The notes under the pieces: generated by a model | What the model was told of the DNA's origin: nothing | What the model saw: the letters and a program-made list of their open reading frames with translations, nothing else | Databases searched by the model: none | Made by a program: the position numbers and the translations under genes | Source of the DNA: Rhizobium glycinendophyticum | GTDB lineage: Bacteria > Pseudomonadota > Alphaproteobacteria > Rhizobiales > Rhizobiaceae | NCBI RefSeq assembly: GCF_006443685.1 | Contig: NZ_VFYP01000003.1 | Location: forward strand, 248,001-312,000 | DNA length: 64,000 nt | Direction: 5' to 3' | Part shown: positions 19,808 through 29,090 of the stretch, in pieces | Layout: every line of letters begins with the position of its first letter | Position numbering within the stretch: the first letter of the stretch is position 1

Positions 19808-21253
19808 CTACTTCGCAGGGAATCGCTGGGAGAACTCCACCTTCGGCGTATAGCTGAAATCCTTGACGAAGGGATAGCTTGGCTGATGGCGGCGCTGGCT
19901 CTTGAGGTTCTCGATGTCCTGATTGATGACACCATCGGTGAGCGCCATCAGGTTGGGATTGGCGATCGGCGCAAGCTCCGGCGAAAGATAACCGGACTTG
20001 ACCACCAGCAGTTGCACCTTGGCCGGATCGAGCCCGAGCCGCGTGAAGTCGGCGATGTTGTGATAGGGCCGACGGCGCGCGGCCAGCACCAGCGTGATCC
20101 CGCCGGTCTGCACCACCGCCTGGCGCTCCGCAGCATCGTTTCCAGCGTCCAGAAGCACGACCTTGCCCTGGAAGCTGACGGAGGCGCTGGCGGGATCGAG
20201 AGAGCCGCCGACAGTCAAGGAAAGCGTGGCGCCCTCGCCCGCAGCGAAGCATGCCTCAAGCGCCGGCCTGTCGGTGATGCCGGCGATCAGCACATCCTTG
20301 AAGTCGCGCGCGATCAGTGCAGCCAGAACATCGGCCCGGTCCCCGACGCCACCACCGGTCGGGTTGTCGCCGGAATCGGCCAGAATGATCGGGCGTGTCT
20401 CGGTACGCTCGGCAATGTCCAGCATGTCGGCAAGCGGGCCTGTCACCGGGCCGAACTGGAAGTCATCCCGGGCATCCCAATAGGACTGGGCGATGGCTGC
20501 AGTCACCGTCTCGGCGGCAGCCCTGTCGACGGCAGTGACAACTGCACAGGCCGTGCCACGGGGTTCGTCGGCCCAGACATATCCGACCATAAGATTGGCA
20601 TCCCAAATGCCCGCCACGGCATCATGCTCCGGCAGCTTGAGATAGAGGCTCTTCGCAGGCTCGTCCTCGGTCGAGGTGCGCTCACCCGGCAAGAGCACCG
20701 GCACCGGCGCCCAGGCAACGCCAGGCTTTTCACCTGTCTTCAGCGCCCGAACCAGCATCGACCATGCCCGCACCATCGTTTCCCGCACGTCGATATGAGG
20801 GGCGGTGCGGTAGCCTGCAAAGATGTCGAGTTGGTCGACGATCCTCTGGGTAACATTGCCATGCAGGTCATAACTGGCCGATACGATCACGTCAGGCCCC
20901 ACGACGGCCCGCGCCGCGGAGATCCAGTCGCCTTCCGCATCGTCCATGCCCTCGACATTCATCGCGCCATGCATGGCGAGATAAAGGCCGTCGAGAGGAA
21001 GTGCCTCCTCGAGACGCTCCAGAAACTCCGCCTTGAACCCCTCATATGTCGATCGCGACACCGGCCCACCGGGAACGGCACGCGCATGCAGCAGCGGCAT
21101 GTGCTCGACACCGTCCGCTTCGAGGAAGCTGAAGTATTCGTGCGCCAGAAGATCTTTTCCGCGCAGCACGCGAAAGTCCTCCGGCTGCATCAGCACAGGC
21201 GACGAGGTGGAGCATTCGGTATGAATGCCGCCAACGGCAATACGAAGCGTCAT
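19808..21253 (-). CDS. M81 family (MlrC-like) metalloprotein, copy 1
   Basis: 481 residues of the MlrC/DUF1485 family. The N-terminal domain starts RIAVGGIHTECSTSSP and carries the metal-site pieces GLYLAMHGAMNVEG and SASYDLHGNVT; the C-terminal part has ADSGDNPTGGGVGD. MlrC cleaves the linear degradation products of microcystin, but most members have unknown substrates. It follows the GH20 gene after 12 bases. A second, diverged M81 gene is at 25951-27432 on the other strand, suggesting two related amide or peptide-like substrates in this island. Confidence 0.85.
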   Translation of the reverse strand: MTLRIAVGGIHTECSTSSPVLMQPEDFRVLRGKDLLAHEYFSFLEADGVEHMPLLHARAVPGGPVSRSTYEGFKAEFLERLEEALPLDGLYLAMHGAMNVEGMDDAEGDWISAARAVVGPDVIVSASYDLHGNVTQRIVDQLDIFAGYRTAPHIDVRETMVRAWSMLVRALKTGEKPGVAWAPVPVLLPGERTSTEDEPAKSLYLKLPEHDAVAGIWDANLMVGYVWADEPRGTACAVVTAVDRAAAETVTAAIAQSYWDARDDFQFGPVTGPLADMLDIAERTETRPIILADSGDNPTGGGVGDRADVLAALIARDFKDVLIAGITDRPALEACFAAGEGATLSLTVGGSLDPASASVSFQGKVVLLDAGNDAAERQAVVQTGGITLVLAARRRPYHNIADFTRLGLDPAKVQLLVVKSGYLSPELAPIANPNLMALTDGVINQDIENLKSQRRHQPSYPFVKDFSYTPKVEFSQRFPAK

Positions 21254-21265
21254 GGTTTCAGATCC

Positions 21266-23197
21266 TCAGTAGCGCGGGCTCAAAGGTGCGATGGCGGCAA
21301 ACCGCAACCAGTCCTTCTTGTCCTTCGGCGTCCACGCGGCCTCGGCGATGGCCGGAAGGCGTGGGAAGACGAGATGGTTGAAATAGTCGCGAGTAAGAAA
21401 GTGTTCGCACCAGATGCAGGCCTGGACGCCGCGCATGCGGGCGGCCAACTCCGCCGGGAACTCGGCGACCGCCTCGTAGGTATAGGTATGATGCGGCGGC
21501 ACGGTGCCGGCCCAGCTCGCGCCCGGCTCCTGGAAGGCTTCGTCCTGCACCATGTCGAGATAATAGGCCTGGCCGGGCGTCATGACGACATCATAGCCTG
21601 CCCTGGCAAGCTCCAGCCCGACCTCGGGCTTCTGCCAGGCCATTAGCAATGTGCCCTCAGGATCGACCCCACCGCCATGGCTGACCTCGTCCCAACCGGC
21701 AAGCTTGCGGCCGCGCTCGGCAAGCATGCCCTGGATACGCTTCATGAAATAGCTCTGGAGGCCAAAGGTGCCCTCGATGCCCTCGCGCTCCATCAGGGCC
21801 TTGGCGAGCGGCGATGCCATCCATGTGTTGGACGCCACCTCATCACCACCGATATGGATCAGCTTGGACGGGAAGAGCTCGACCATTTCATCGAACACCT
21901 TGCCGAGAAACTCGTAGGTATAATCGATTGCCGGGTTGAGCGCATTGTTGGGATAGCCCTGCACCGACCGATAGCTGTCGGGCGCTTCCTGGCCGTCGAT
22001 CAGGTCTGGGAGTGCCACCAGGGTTGCCGTGCTGTGGCCGGGAATGTCGATCTCCGGCACCACCTCGACCTGCAAGGCGCCGGCATGGGCGACAATACCG
22101 CGCACGTCGTCCTGGGTGTAGAAACCGCCGACCGGATCGACGCCATTGCCGAGCTGCGGGAGAAGCGGTTCGTCCGGCCCGCGCAGGACGCCCAGCGTCG
22201 TCAGCTGCGGGAAGGCCTTGATCTCCAGACGCCAGGCCTCGTCGTCGGACAGATGCCAATGGAAGGTGTTCATCCGGAACCAAGCGAGCACATCGATCAG
22301 CCGCTTGACGTCATCGACAGGGAAGAACTGCCTGGACACATCAAGATGGCAACCGCGCCAGTCATAGCGTGGCTTGTCCGAGATCGTACCAGAAGAGGGG
22401 AAGCGGAAAACGGCCGGCTTGGTGCGGGCGCCGTGCAGCATCTGGGCAAGAACCGTCAGGCCATATTGGAGGCCGGCAACATCGCTATAAGCGAAGTTGA
22501 TGCTCTCCCCGACGAAGGACAGTGCATAGGCGGACGCATCGAGCGCAGCATCGACCTTGAAGGTGATCGCCCGCCCTTCATGCACCTTCGCCAGAGACAG
22601 CGGCGCATGGCCGACCGGGAACAGCCGGCAGAACAGCCGCAAGACATTCTCGACGGCACGCAACTCGACGATCGAGCTGCCATCTGCCGGAAAAAGCGCA
22701 ACGGGAAAGTCGGTACCGGCCACAATGTCGGCCTTGGCAGGCCAGGGAAGCATAGCGAAGGGCTCCGCCGCATGACCTTCGGGCAACAGTGCCGGGGGCG
22801 GCACACTATGGGCACCCGACAGCATCAGATCCGCCACGGCAACGGCCGCATGCTGGCCGGTGCAGAGCGTCAGATAGGCCGACTTTGCACCGTCGGTGCG
22901 ATGCTTGGCCGGACGCCAGAGCCCACCGACATGGAACTGCCAGGAGGCACCCGGTTCGAGCACGAAGCCATGGGGCGGCGCGAACTGATGGAAGTTGGCG
23001 TTGCGCTTCAGGAAGACGGCATTGCCGATCACAGGCTCCTGGAAGTCCTTGACGCGGGTAAGCGAAGTATAAGCGAGTTTGAAATCGGAGATCGCAGCAT
23101 CCGACAGGTTGACCAGCGTGAAGACGAAAGCGCCGCAGGGATCGCCATCGACCGGGTGCCATGTATTTTCAAGACGAAACTGGACGGCTGTCGCCAT
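21266..23197 (-). CDS. Beta-N-acetylhexosaminidase, glycoside hydrolase family 20
   Basis: About 643 residues. A GH20b-type N-terminal domain precedes the catalytic barrel. The Asp-Glu catalytic pair is in LIHIGGDEV (Asp452-Glu453), with YDWRGCHLDVSRQFF, FHWHLSDDEAWRLEI and EIDIPGHS also present. No signal peptide is seen, so it should act in the cytoplasm on imported oligosaccharides, releasing terminal GlcNAc. I prefer ATG 23197, seven bases after GAGGAG, over the ATG at 23203. It lies in an operon with SDR, M81, MFS and CutC genes. Confidence 0.93.
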   Translation of the reverse strand: MATAVQFRLENTWHPVDGDPCGAFVFTLVNLSDAAISDFKLAYTSLTRVKDFQEPVIGNAVFLKRNANFHQFAPPHGFVLEPGASWQFHVGGLWRPAKHRTDGAKSAYLTLCTGQHAAVAVADLMLSGAHSVPPPALLPEGHAAEPFAMLPWPAKADIVAGTDFPVALFPADGSSIVELRAVENVLRLFCRLFPVGHAPLSLAKVHEGRAITFKVDAALDASAYALSFVGESINFAYSDVAGLQYGLTVLAQMLHGARTKPAVFRFPSSGTISDKPRYDWRGCHLDVSRQFFPVDDVKRLIDVLAWFRMNTFHWHLSDDEAWRLEIKAFPQLTTLGVLRGPDEPLLPQLGNGVDPVGGFYTQDDVRGIVAHAGALQVEVVPEIDIPGHSTATLVALPDLIDGQEAPDSYRSVQGYPNNALNPAIDYTYEFLGKVFDEMVELFPSKLIHIGGDEVASNTWMASPLAKALMEREGIEGTFGLQSYFMKRIQGMLAERGRKLAGWDEVSHGGGVDPEGTLLMAWQKPEVGLELARAGYDVVMTPGQAYYLDMVQDEAFQEPGASWAGTVPPHHTYTYEAVAEFPAELAARMRGVQACIWCEHFLTRDYFNHLVFPRLPAIAEAAWTPKDKKDWLRFAAIAPLSPRY

Positions 23198-23221
23198 GGT
23201 CATGCTCCTCGCTTATAAAAA

Positions 23222-23998
23222 TCAATAATTGTCGGATTGCGAAAAGGTTCGCGCGAGTTCGGCCTGCCCGGCGGTCAAACCGCAATCGACGGGAAGGCAC
23301 ACGCCGGTGATGGCGGCGGCCTGATCGCTGGCTAGGAAGAACACCGCATTGGCGACATCCTCGGCCGTCGCGATCCGGCGCAGCGCATACCAGCGCTTGG
23401 CTTCTTCGAAGACTTGCGGATTGGCGGCGGCACGCGCCTCCCAGGCCTGCGTCCGCACCGTACCGGGCGCGACGGCATTCGCACGGATACCGAACTTGCC
23501 GTATTCCACGGCGATGAGCTTGGTGAGGTGGATCAGCCCTGCCTTGGCGGCGCTATAGGCCGGATGGCCGAATACGGCCATGCCGTTCACCGAGGAAATG
23601 TTGATGAGCGAGCCCTGGGCCGCTTTGAGCGGCGCCTCGAAGGCGCGAAAGCAGAGATACGGCGCCTCAAGATTGAGCGCATTATCCTTGCGCCAGATGT
23701 CGCCATCGGTATCCCCGAGGCTCACGGCCCGCGCAGCACCGGCATTGTTGACTAGTGTCTGCACAACGCCCAATTCCGCGACACGGGCAGCGCTGCGGTC
23801 GAGATCAGCCTCACTGGTCACGTCACAGGCAATGGCTACGAAACGATCGGCCGGACCGAGCCTGGACGCAGCCTCTGCAGCGGCGGCACCATCCAGATCA
23901 AGCAGCACGACGACATCATGATTGTCGGCGAGCCGCTTTGCGATCGCCCGACCGATATCTCCGGCCGCTCCCGTCACCACCGCAACCGAGGACGTCAC
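23222..23998 (-). CDS. SDR-family oxidoreductase
   Basis: 258 residues from GTG 23998, placed because GGAG lies 7 bases upstream. Classical SDR: GAAGDIGRAIA cofactor loop, NNAGAA, catalytic Ser in INISSVNG, and the YSAAK Tyr-Lys pair, ending with DCGLTAG. An acidic residue after beta-2 (LLDLDG) favours NAD. The sugar or polyol substrate is unknown. It sits between the RpiR regulator (46 bases) and the GH20 gene (24 bases). Confidence 0.88.
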   Translation of the reverse strand: MTSSVAVVTGAAGDIGRAIAKRLADNHDVVVLLDLDGAAAAEAASRLGPADRFVAIACDVTSEADLDRSAARVAELGVVQTLVNNAGAARAVSLGDTDGDIWRKDNALNLEAPYLCFRAFEAPLKAAQGSLINISSVNGMAVFGHPAYSAAKAGLIHLTKLIAVEYGKFGIRANAVAPGTVRTQAWEARAAANPQVFEEAKRWYALRRIATAEDVANAVFFLASDQAAAITGVCLPVDCGLTAGQAELARTFSQSDNY

Positions 23999-24044
23999 GA
24001 GAGAACTCCGGCCAGACGAGGGGTGCGGGTGATCGGCATGAGGA

Positions 24045-24908
24045 TCAGTCTCCAAGAAGTTGCCGGTCGTCACCATCGCGATGTTCGACCAGTTGTTGCT
24101 TGATATGGCGTAGCGTCACCAGCGACTGTTTGCGGTTGCGATAGGCGACGAGGCTGGCAATAGCGTCGACCACGGCCAGATAGGCAAAGCGCGTCGAGGT
24201 CGGGCGGAAGATGTTGTCACCCTCCGGCAAATCGATCCCGATCACCAATTCGGCGGCGTCCGCGACCAGGCTCTCGCTCTGCGTGAGTGCAATGGTCGTA
24301 ATGCCGTTCTCGCGGGCAAGCGCGAAGCACTTTACCAGTTCCGCATTGCGCCCCGAAAACGACGAGCCGATCAATACATCGTTGGGCCGGGCCGCCGCCG
24401 TCAACATCAGTTGCATGGCATGGTCACTGGAAGCCGTGACCCGCGAGCCGAGACGAAAGAGCCGGTTCTGGATCTCGCTCGATATCATCGAGGAATTGCC
24501 ACCAGAGCCGAAGGCATAGACCATCTCAGCCCGCGAAAGCCGGTCGGCCACCTTGTCGAGAACGACGGCATCGAGCGACCGGTGGAGCATGAACAGCGCG
24601 TTCTGCGCCTTGGTGATCACATCGGTCGCGACATCTGCCGGATCTGTACTCTTTGTTTCCGGATTGAGATAGCGCACGCCGACATAAGCCGTGCGCGCCA
24701 GATTGACCTTGAAGTCCGCAAAGCTCTGGCAGCCCAGCCGCCGGCAAAAACGTGTCACCGTCGGCGGCGACACCTCGGCTCTTTCGGCAAGTTCGATGAT
24801 CGAGGCATTGACAGCGAAATCGAAGGAATTGACCAGGATATCCGCGATGCGTTGCTCGGAGGCAGAAAACTGCCCCGCTTCGTCCTGTATGCGCGCGAAG
24901 ATATCCAA
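24045..24908 (-). CDS. MurR/RpiR family regulator
   Basis: 287 residues starting at TTG 24908 (GAGGGG about 9 bases upstream; no nearby ATG). N-terminal HTH_6 domain with SASEQRIADILV and EVSPPTVTRFCRRLG, then a SIS sugar-phosphate-binding domain (FGSGGNSSMI, GSSFSGRNAELV). RpiR-type proteins sense phosphosugars, so GlcNAc-6-P or GlcN-6-P is a sensible but unproven effector. It is the second gene after ridA on this transcript. Confidence 0.9.
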   Translation of the reverse strand: MDIFARIQDEAGQFSASEQRIADILVNSFDFAVNASIIELAERAEVSPPTVTRFCRRLGCQSFADFKVNLARTAYVGVRYLNPETKSTDPADVATDVITKAQNALFMLHRSLDAVVLDKVADRLSRAEMVYAFGSGGNSSMISSEIQNRLFRLGSRVTASSDHAMQLMLTAAARPNDVLIGSSFSGRNAELVKCFALARENGITTIALTQSESLVADAAELVIGIDLPEGDNIFRPTSTRFAYLAVVDAIASLVAYRNRKQSLVTLRHIKQQLVEHRDGDDRQLLGD

Positions 24909-24924
24909 TGCCGTAACCCCTCAG

Positions 24925-25311
24925 CTATTTCGAGGGTTTGTAAGCTATGCAGTCAATCTCGACCTTGCAATCGACCATCATCGAAGCCTGAACGCAGGCC
25001 CGCGCCGGCGGATGCTCACCGAAATACTGCTGATAAATCTTGTTGAAGGTCCAGAAATCGCGGGGATCGTCGAGCCACACGCCACAGCGGACCACATGCT
25101 CGACCCCGTAGCCGGCTTCCTCAAGGATGGCGAGGACGTTAGCGATCGTCTTGTGGGTCTGCTCGATGATCCCTCCGGGAATGATCTCACCATCTTCCAT
25201 GGCGACCTGACCGGAGACGTGAAGCCAACCATCGGCCTCAACCGCTCGCGCGAACGGCAGCCGCTGGCCGCCCGCACCCGCCTTTTCCGCACCATAACGC
25301 TTGATCGTCAT
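24925..25311 (-). CDS. RidA / YjgF family protein
   Basis: 128 residues. The family's conserved Arg that binds imine carboxylates lies in HPPARACVQ, with the FWTFNKIYQQYF segment before it. RidA proteins hydrolyse reactive enamines or imines made by PLP enzymes; a PLP enzyme of the D-threonine-aldolase type is encoded nearby at 27432. It is the first gene of the leftward operon and is divergent from the NTF2-like gene at 25424. Confidence 0.88.
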   Translation of the reverse strand: MTIKRYGAEKAGAGGQRLPFARAVEADGWLHVSGQVAMEDGEIIPGGIIEQTHKTIANVLAILEEAGYGVEHVVRCGVWLDDPRDFWTFNKIYQQYFGEHPPARACVQASMMVDCKVEIDCIAYKPSK

Positions 25312-25326
25312 CAGGCCCTCTCATGC

Positions 25327-25410
25327 AAATTATTTTCTTCGATCGTTGACAAACCACCATAGAAAACGGATTTTGACCAGACAAAAACGGCGATCATGAA
25401 AAGAATTTAA
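25327..25410. promoter_or_regulatory. AT-rich repeats in the ridA divergent gap, candidate RpiR sites
   Basis: AAATTATTTTC at 25327-25337 and TGAAAAGAATTTAA at 25397-25410 are related imperfect inverted repeats of GAAAAT-ATTTTC type. They flank the promoters of the two divergent transcripts. A better copy is at 34627-34647. The link to the RpiR regulator is an inference. Confidence 0.35.
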
Positions 25411-25423
25411 AAACGGGGGCGAA

Positions 25424-25915
25424 ATGCGCGATCCTTTTCTCAATCCATTTCCGGCAACAGACACGGCTCGCCACATGATCTGGGAGATGCTGGTGCCGCG
25501 CGACATCGACGCCTTCCTGGCGGCAGACTGGAGCATGGTGGCGGGCGATTTCGTTGAGGAAGGCTTCATTGGCATCAGCGGCAATCGCGATCCCAACCCC
25601 GACAACTGGCGCCTCGCATTTCCCAATCTCGCAGCCTATCGCGACGAATGGCTGAAACAGGCCAAGGACTTTGCAGCCCAGACCTATGGTGAGGATCCGC
25701 GCGCGGCAATCTTCACCACGACCAACTTGGAAGATATCGAAATCTCAGGCGAGACAGCACTGGTGCGCAAAAAGTTCGACGGCGGCATCAAGAAGGCTGA
25801 CGGTACACTAGACGTCATGCGCTGGCAGACACTCTATTATTGCCGCCTGCACGAGGGCCGCTGGAAAATCTCCGGCTTTACCGGCTATCTGCCCAATCCG
25901 ATGGGCACGCTGTAA
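25424..25915 (+). CDS. SnoaL/NTF2-like hypothetical protein
   Basis: 163 residues, no signal peptide. Its alternating pattern (a leading helix MIWEMLVPRDIDAFLAADWSM, then strands ending in LYYCRLHEGRWKISGFTGYLP) resembles the cone-shaped NTF2/SnoaL fold, which serves as small hydrolases, isomerases or ligand binders. No catalytic residues can be named. It is followed after 35 bases by the second M81 gene and a PLP enzyme, so it probably acts in the same pathway. First gene of a rightward transcript. Confidence 0.65.
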   Translation: MRDPFLNPFPATDTARHMIWEMLVPRDIDAFLAADWSMVAGDFVEEGFIGISGNRDPNPDNWRLAFPNLAAYRDEWLKQAKDFAAQTYGEDPRAAIFTTTNLEDIEISGETALVRKKFDGGIKKADGTLDVMRWQTLYYCRLHEGRWKISGFTGYLPNPMGTL

Positions 25916-25950
25916 AGAGCGGCTCGTCCATCACACCCGGAGGTCGACCC

Positions 25951-27432
25951 TTGCGCATCTTCACCGCCGCGCTTGCAACGGAAACCAATACCTTCTCCCC
26001 GATCTGCATCGACCGACGGGCATTCGAGGAATCGCTCTACGCGCCACCCGGCCAGCATCCGGCGACCCCGACACTCTGCACGGCGCCGATCACCGTCGGC
26101 CGCAAGGTGTGTGCGGAAAAGGGCTGGACCCTGATCGAGGGCACGGCGACCTGGGCAGATCCGGCGGGGCTGGTCAACCGCCAGACCTTTGAGAGCCTGC
26201 GGGACGAAATCCTCGACCAGTTGAAGGCGGCCATGCCGGTGGATGCCGTCGTGCTTGGCCTGCATGGCGCCATGGTCGCCGACGGATACATTGACCCGGA
26301 AGGGGATTTGCTGTCCCGCATCCGCGGAATCGTCGGCCCTGACGTCCTGCTTTGCGCCGAACTCGATCCGCATAGTCATTTGACGGCGAAGCGCGTGGCA
26401 GCCGCCGATTTTTTCGTCGTGTTCAAGGAATTCCCCCATACCGATTTCGTCGATCGTGCAGAAGATCTCTGGCGCATCGCGGTCGACACCCTGGAAGGTC
26501 GGGTGAAGCCGGTCATGTCCGTGTTCGACTGCCGGATGATCGATGTATTCCCGACATCGCGCGAGCCGATGCGCAGCTTTGTTGACAGGCTTATGGCCAT
26601 CGAAGCAGAAGATCCTGAGGTCCTCTCGCTCTCCGTCATCCACGGTTTCATGGCTGGCGACGTGCCGGAAATGGGGACGAAAACCATCGCCGTAACCGAT
26701 GGCAAGAAGGATAAGGGAGAGGCGCTAGCCCGCGAACTCGGCCTCGACCTCTTTGCCAAGCGCGGCACCTTCATGATGCCGCAGATCGACGAGAAGGCGG
26801 CGCTCGACCAGGCTCTGGCAATCGAGACGGGGCCGGTTGTGATTGCCGACATGTGGGACAATCCCGGAGGCGGCACGGCGGGGGATGCAACGGTGATCCT
26901 GGAGGAAATGCTGGCGCGTGGCGTGACCAACGCCGCCATCGGCATGATCTGGGATCCGATCGCCGTGCAGATCTGCATGGCCGCCGGTGAAGGCGCCGAG
27001 ATCCCGCTGCGTTTCGGGGCCAAATCCGCGCCCGGCACCGGCCATCCGGTCGACGGATTGGTCAAGGTGATGAAGGTCGTACCCAGTGCGGAAATGCGCT
27101 TCGGCGACAGCATCGCCCCCTTCGGCGATGCTGCTCACATTCATCTCGCCGGCATCGACATCGTCCTGTCGAGCGTACGCGTTCAGAGCTACGACCCCTC
27201 GCTGTTCACCGCACTCGCTATCGATCCGACGCAAAAGCACCTGCTGGTGATCAAGTCGACCAACCATTTCTACGCGGCTTTCTCCAAGATCGCTTCTGAG
27301 ATCCTTTACTGCGCCGCCGGCACGCCTTATCCCAACAATCCGGCGAAGACGGCCTATCGCCATGTCCGCCGCGATATATGGCCGATCATGGCCAATCCGC
27401 ATGACGCCCCTGAAGACAGCGAGGCTGCCTGA
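25951..27432 (+). CDS. M81 family (MlrC-like) metalloprotein, copy 2
   Basis: 493 residues from TTG 25951, chosen because GGAGG is 7 bases upstream and the protein then starts RIFTAALATETNTFSP, the family's normal N-terminus. Metal-site blocks GLHGAMVADGYIDPEGD, AELDPHSHLT and ADMWDNPGGGTAGD are present. It differs clearly from copy 1 at 19808-21253, so this is not a recent duplication. Its stop overlaps the next start by one base. Confidence 0.84.
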   Translation: MRIFTAALATETNTFSPICIDRRAFEESLYAPPGQHPATPTLCTAPITVGRKVCAEKGWTLIEGTATWADPAGLVNRQTFESLRDEILDQLKAAMPVDAVVLGLHGAMVADGYIDPEGDLLSRIRGIVGPDVLLCAELDPHSHLTAKRVAAADFFVVFKEFPHTDFVDRAEDLWRIAVDTLEGRVKPVMSVFDCRMIDVFPTSREPMRSFVDRLMAIEAEDPEVLSLSVIHGFMAGDVPEMGTKTIAVTDGKKDKGEALARELGLDLFAKRGTFMMPQIDEKAALDQALAIETGPVVIADMWDNPGGGTAGDATVILEEMLARGVTNAAIGMIWDPIAVQICMAAGEGAEIPLRFGAKSAPGTGHPVDGLVKVMKVVPSAEMRFGDSIAPFGDAAHIHLAGIDIVLSSVRVQSYDPSLFTALAIDPTQKHLLVIKSTNHFYAAFSKIASEILYCAAGTPYPNNPAKTAYRHVRRDIWPIMANPHDAPEDSEAA

Positions 27433-28532
27433 TGACCCATTCCCGGCCTGCCCCCCGTCCTGAGATCGGCCAGCCAATCCTGGAACTCTCGACGCCGCTG
27501 CCGCTGATCGACGAGACGAAGCTCGCCTTCAATATCGCACGCGTTCAGTCCTACATGGACCAACACGGCCTCGCCTTTCGCCCGCATATCAAGACGCATA
27601 AGATCCCCGCCGTGGCCACCCAGCAAGTCGCAGCCGGCGCCCGCGGCATCAACTGCCAGAAGATCACCGAGGCCGAAGTCTTCGCCGATGCCGGATTCGA
27701 GGACCTGCTGATCACCTTCAACATTCTGGGTGCGGAAAAGCACAGTCGGCTCGTAGCCTTGAACACGCGCATATCCGGCCTGAAGGTCGTGGCTGACAGT
27801 GACACCACGGTTCGCGGCCTTTCCTGCGCCTTTTCCCAGTCGCGCCCGCTCACCGTTCTTGTGGAATGTGACACGGGCGGCGGCCGCTGCGGTGTGCAGA
27901 CGCCGGAAGCGGCCATCGCACTTGCCGAGACTATCGCGGCTGCACCGGGCCTCAGCTTCGGCGGCATCCTCACCTATCCCAAGGCCAACACCGAAGAGGA
28001 CGTCGAAGCCTTCTTTGCCGCCGTCATCGCGGGCCTCTCTGCCCGCGGCATCCCCTGCCCCATCGTCTCGAACGGCGGCACACCGAGCCTGTTTTCCGCC
28101 CACAAGGTCCCGTCTGCGACCGAACACAGAGCCGGCACCTATGTCTACAACGACCGCGCCATGGCACGCGCTGGCCATTGCAACCTGGATGACTGCGCCA
28201 TGCACGTCCTCGCAACCGTCGTGTCGCGTCCGAGCCTGGACCGTGCCATTCTCGATGCAGGCTCCAAGGCGCTGACCTCCGACCTACTCGGCTTTTCCGA
28301 TTACGGAATGATCGTGGAGTATCCGGACGCCGTCATCACCGGGCTCTCGGAAGAACATGGCACGGTCGACCTGTCCAAGGTGACCGGCCGGCGACCTGAA
28401 ATCGGAGATAAGGTTCGCCTCATCCCGAACCACACCTGCGTCGTCTCGAACCTCTTCAATCTCATGACCTTCCATCGCAATGGCATCGTTACCCGCGTGG
28501 AAGAGGTCGCGGGTCGAGGGCTGGTCTGGTAG
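27432..28532 (+). CDS. D-threonine aldolase / D-serine dehydratase-like PLP enzyme
   Basis: 366 residues of the fold-type III (alanine racemase-like) family. The PLP lysine is in FRPHIKTHKIP, and the C-terminal metal-binding His-x-Cys is in IPNHTCVVSN, as in D-threonine aldolase and eukaryotic-type D-serine dehydratase. It would act on a D-beta-hydroxy amino acid. It is translationally coupled to the M81 gene, so it may process a product of that hydrolase. Exact substrate unknown. Confidence 0.85.
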   Translation: MTHSRPAPRPEIGQPILELSTPLPLIDETKLAFNIARVQSYMDQHGLAFRPHIKTHKIPAVATQQVAAGARGINCQKITEAEVFADAGFEDLLITFNILGAEKHSRLVALNTRISGLKVVADSDTTVRGLSCAFSQSRPLTVLVECDTGGGRCGVQTPEAAIALAETIAAAPGLSFGGILTYPKANTEEDVEAFFAAVIAGLSARGIPCPIVSNGGTPSLFSAHKVPSATEHRAGTYVYNDRAMARAGHCNLDDCAMHVLATVVSRPSLDRAILDAGSKALTSDLLGFSDYGMIVEYPDAVITGLSEEHGTVDLSKVTGRRPEIGDKVRLIPNHTCVVSNLFNLMTFHRNGIVTRVEEVAGRGLVW

Positions 28533-28582
28533 CCTTGCAGCTCGCACACGTCTACGCTTGATTGGACCGCGGGAGGATGATC

Positions 28583-29017
28583 ATGGACGAGGAGAACAGA
28601 GCTGCAAAAAAAGTCCGGCTGCGCGGCGGCTGCATGTGCGGTGCCGTGGCCTATATGGTCTTGGATAACTTTCTCTACGCAATCAATTGCCACTGCTCGA
28701 AATGCCGTCGTACCACCGGCGCGGCATTCAAGCCGATTGCCGGCGTCGCGGTTGAGGATTTCGAGGTAACGGAGGGAAGGGAAGACCTCTTCCGCCACGG
28801 AAATCCCGACGGGATATACGACATGCATTGCCGAACCTGCGGCTCACTCGTCTATTCCTGGATCGCCGAGAACGGCACTGTGAAAGTGCACATACCGATG
28901 GGCACCTTGAACGACGCGCCGTCTATGAAGCCAACGATGCATATCTTCGTCGGTTCAAAGGCGCCCTGGTACGATATTCTCGACGATCTACCGCAATTCG
29001 ACGGTTTCCCGGAGTAA
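28583..29017 (+). CDS. GFA family zinc protein
   Basis: 144 residues from ATG 28583, six bases after GGGAGG. Zinc-binding cysteines appear as GGCMCGAV, NCHCSKCRRTTGA and HCRTCGSL, the pattern of the Gfa/CENP-V fold. Named after glutathione-dependent formaldehyde activation, but most members are uncharacterised. It is 50 bases after the PLP enzyme gene and could share its transcript. No direct link to sugar metabolism is visible. Confidence 0.85.
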   Translation: MDEENRAAKKVRLRGGCMCGAVAYMVLDNFLYAINCHCSKCRRTTGAAFKPIAGVAVEDFEVTEGREDLFRHGNPDGIYDMHCRTCGSLVYSWIAENGTVKVHIPMGTLNDAPSMKPTMHIFVGSKAPWYDILDDLPQFDGFPE

Positions 29018-29038
29018 CGCACACTGTTTTCCGCCCAC

Positions 29039-29064
29039 AAAAAAGGTCCGCCCGAGGGCGGACC
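29039..29064 (-). terminator. Terminator of the sugar ABC operon
   Basis: On the minus strand GGTCCGCC / GGCGGACC forms an 8-base stem with a 4-base loop followed by six T. It lies 27 bases after the stop of the ATPase gene. Confidence 0.88.
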
Positions 29065-29090
29065 AGGCTTGGCCTTGGCCGGGAGGAGGC

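Noticed and set aside
19805..23218. Two long plus-strand frames opposite the M81 and GH20 genes
   Set aside because: Both are antisense shadows of genes with clear catalytic motifs.
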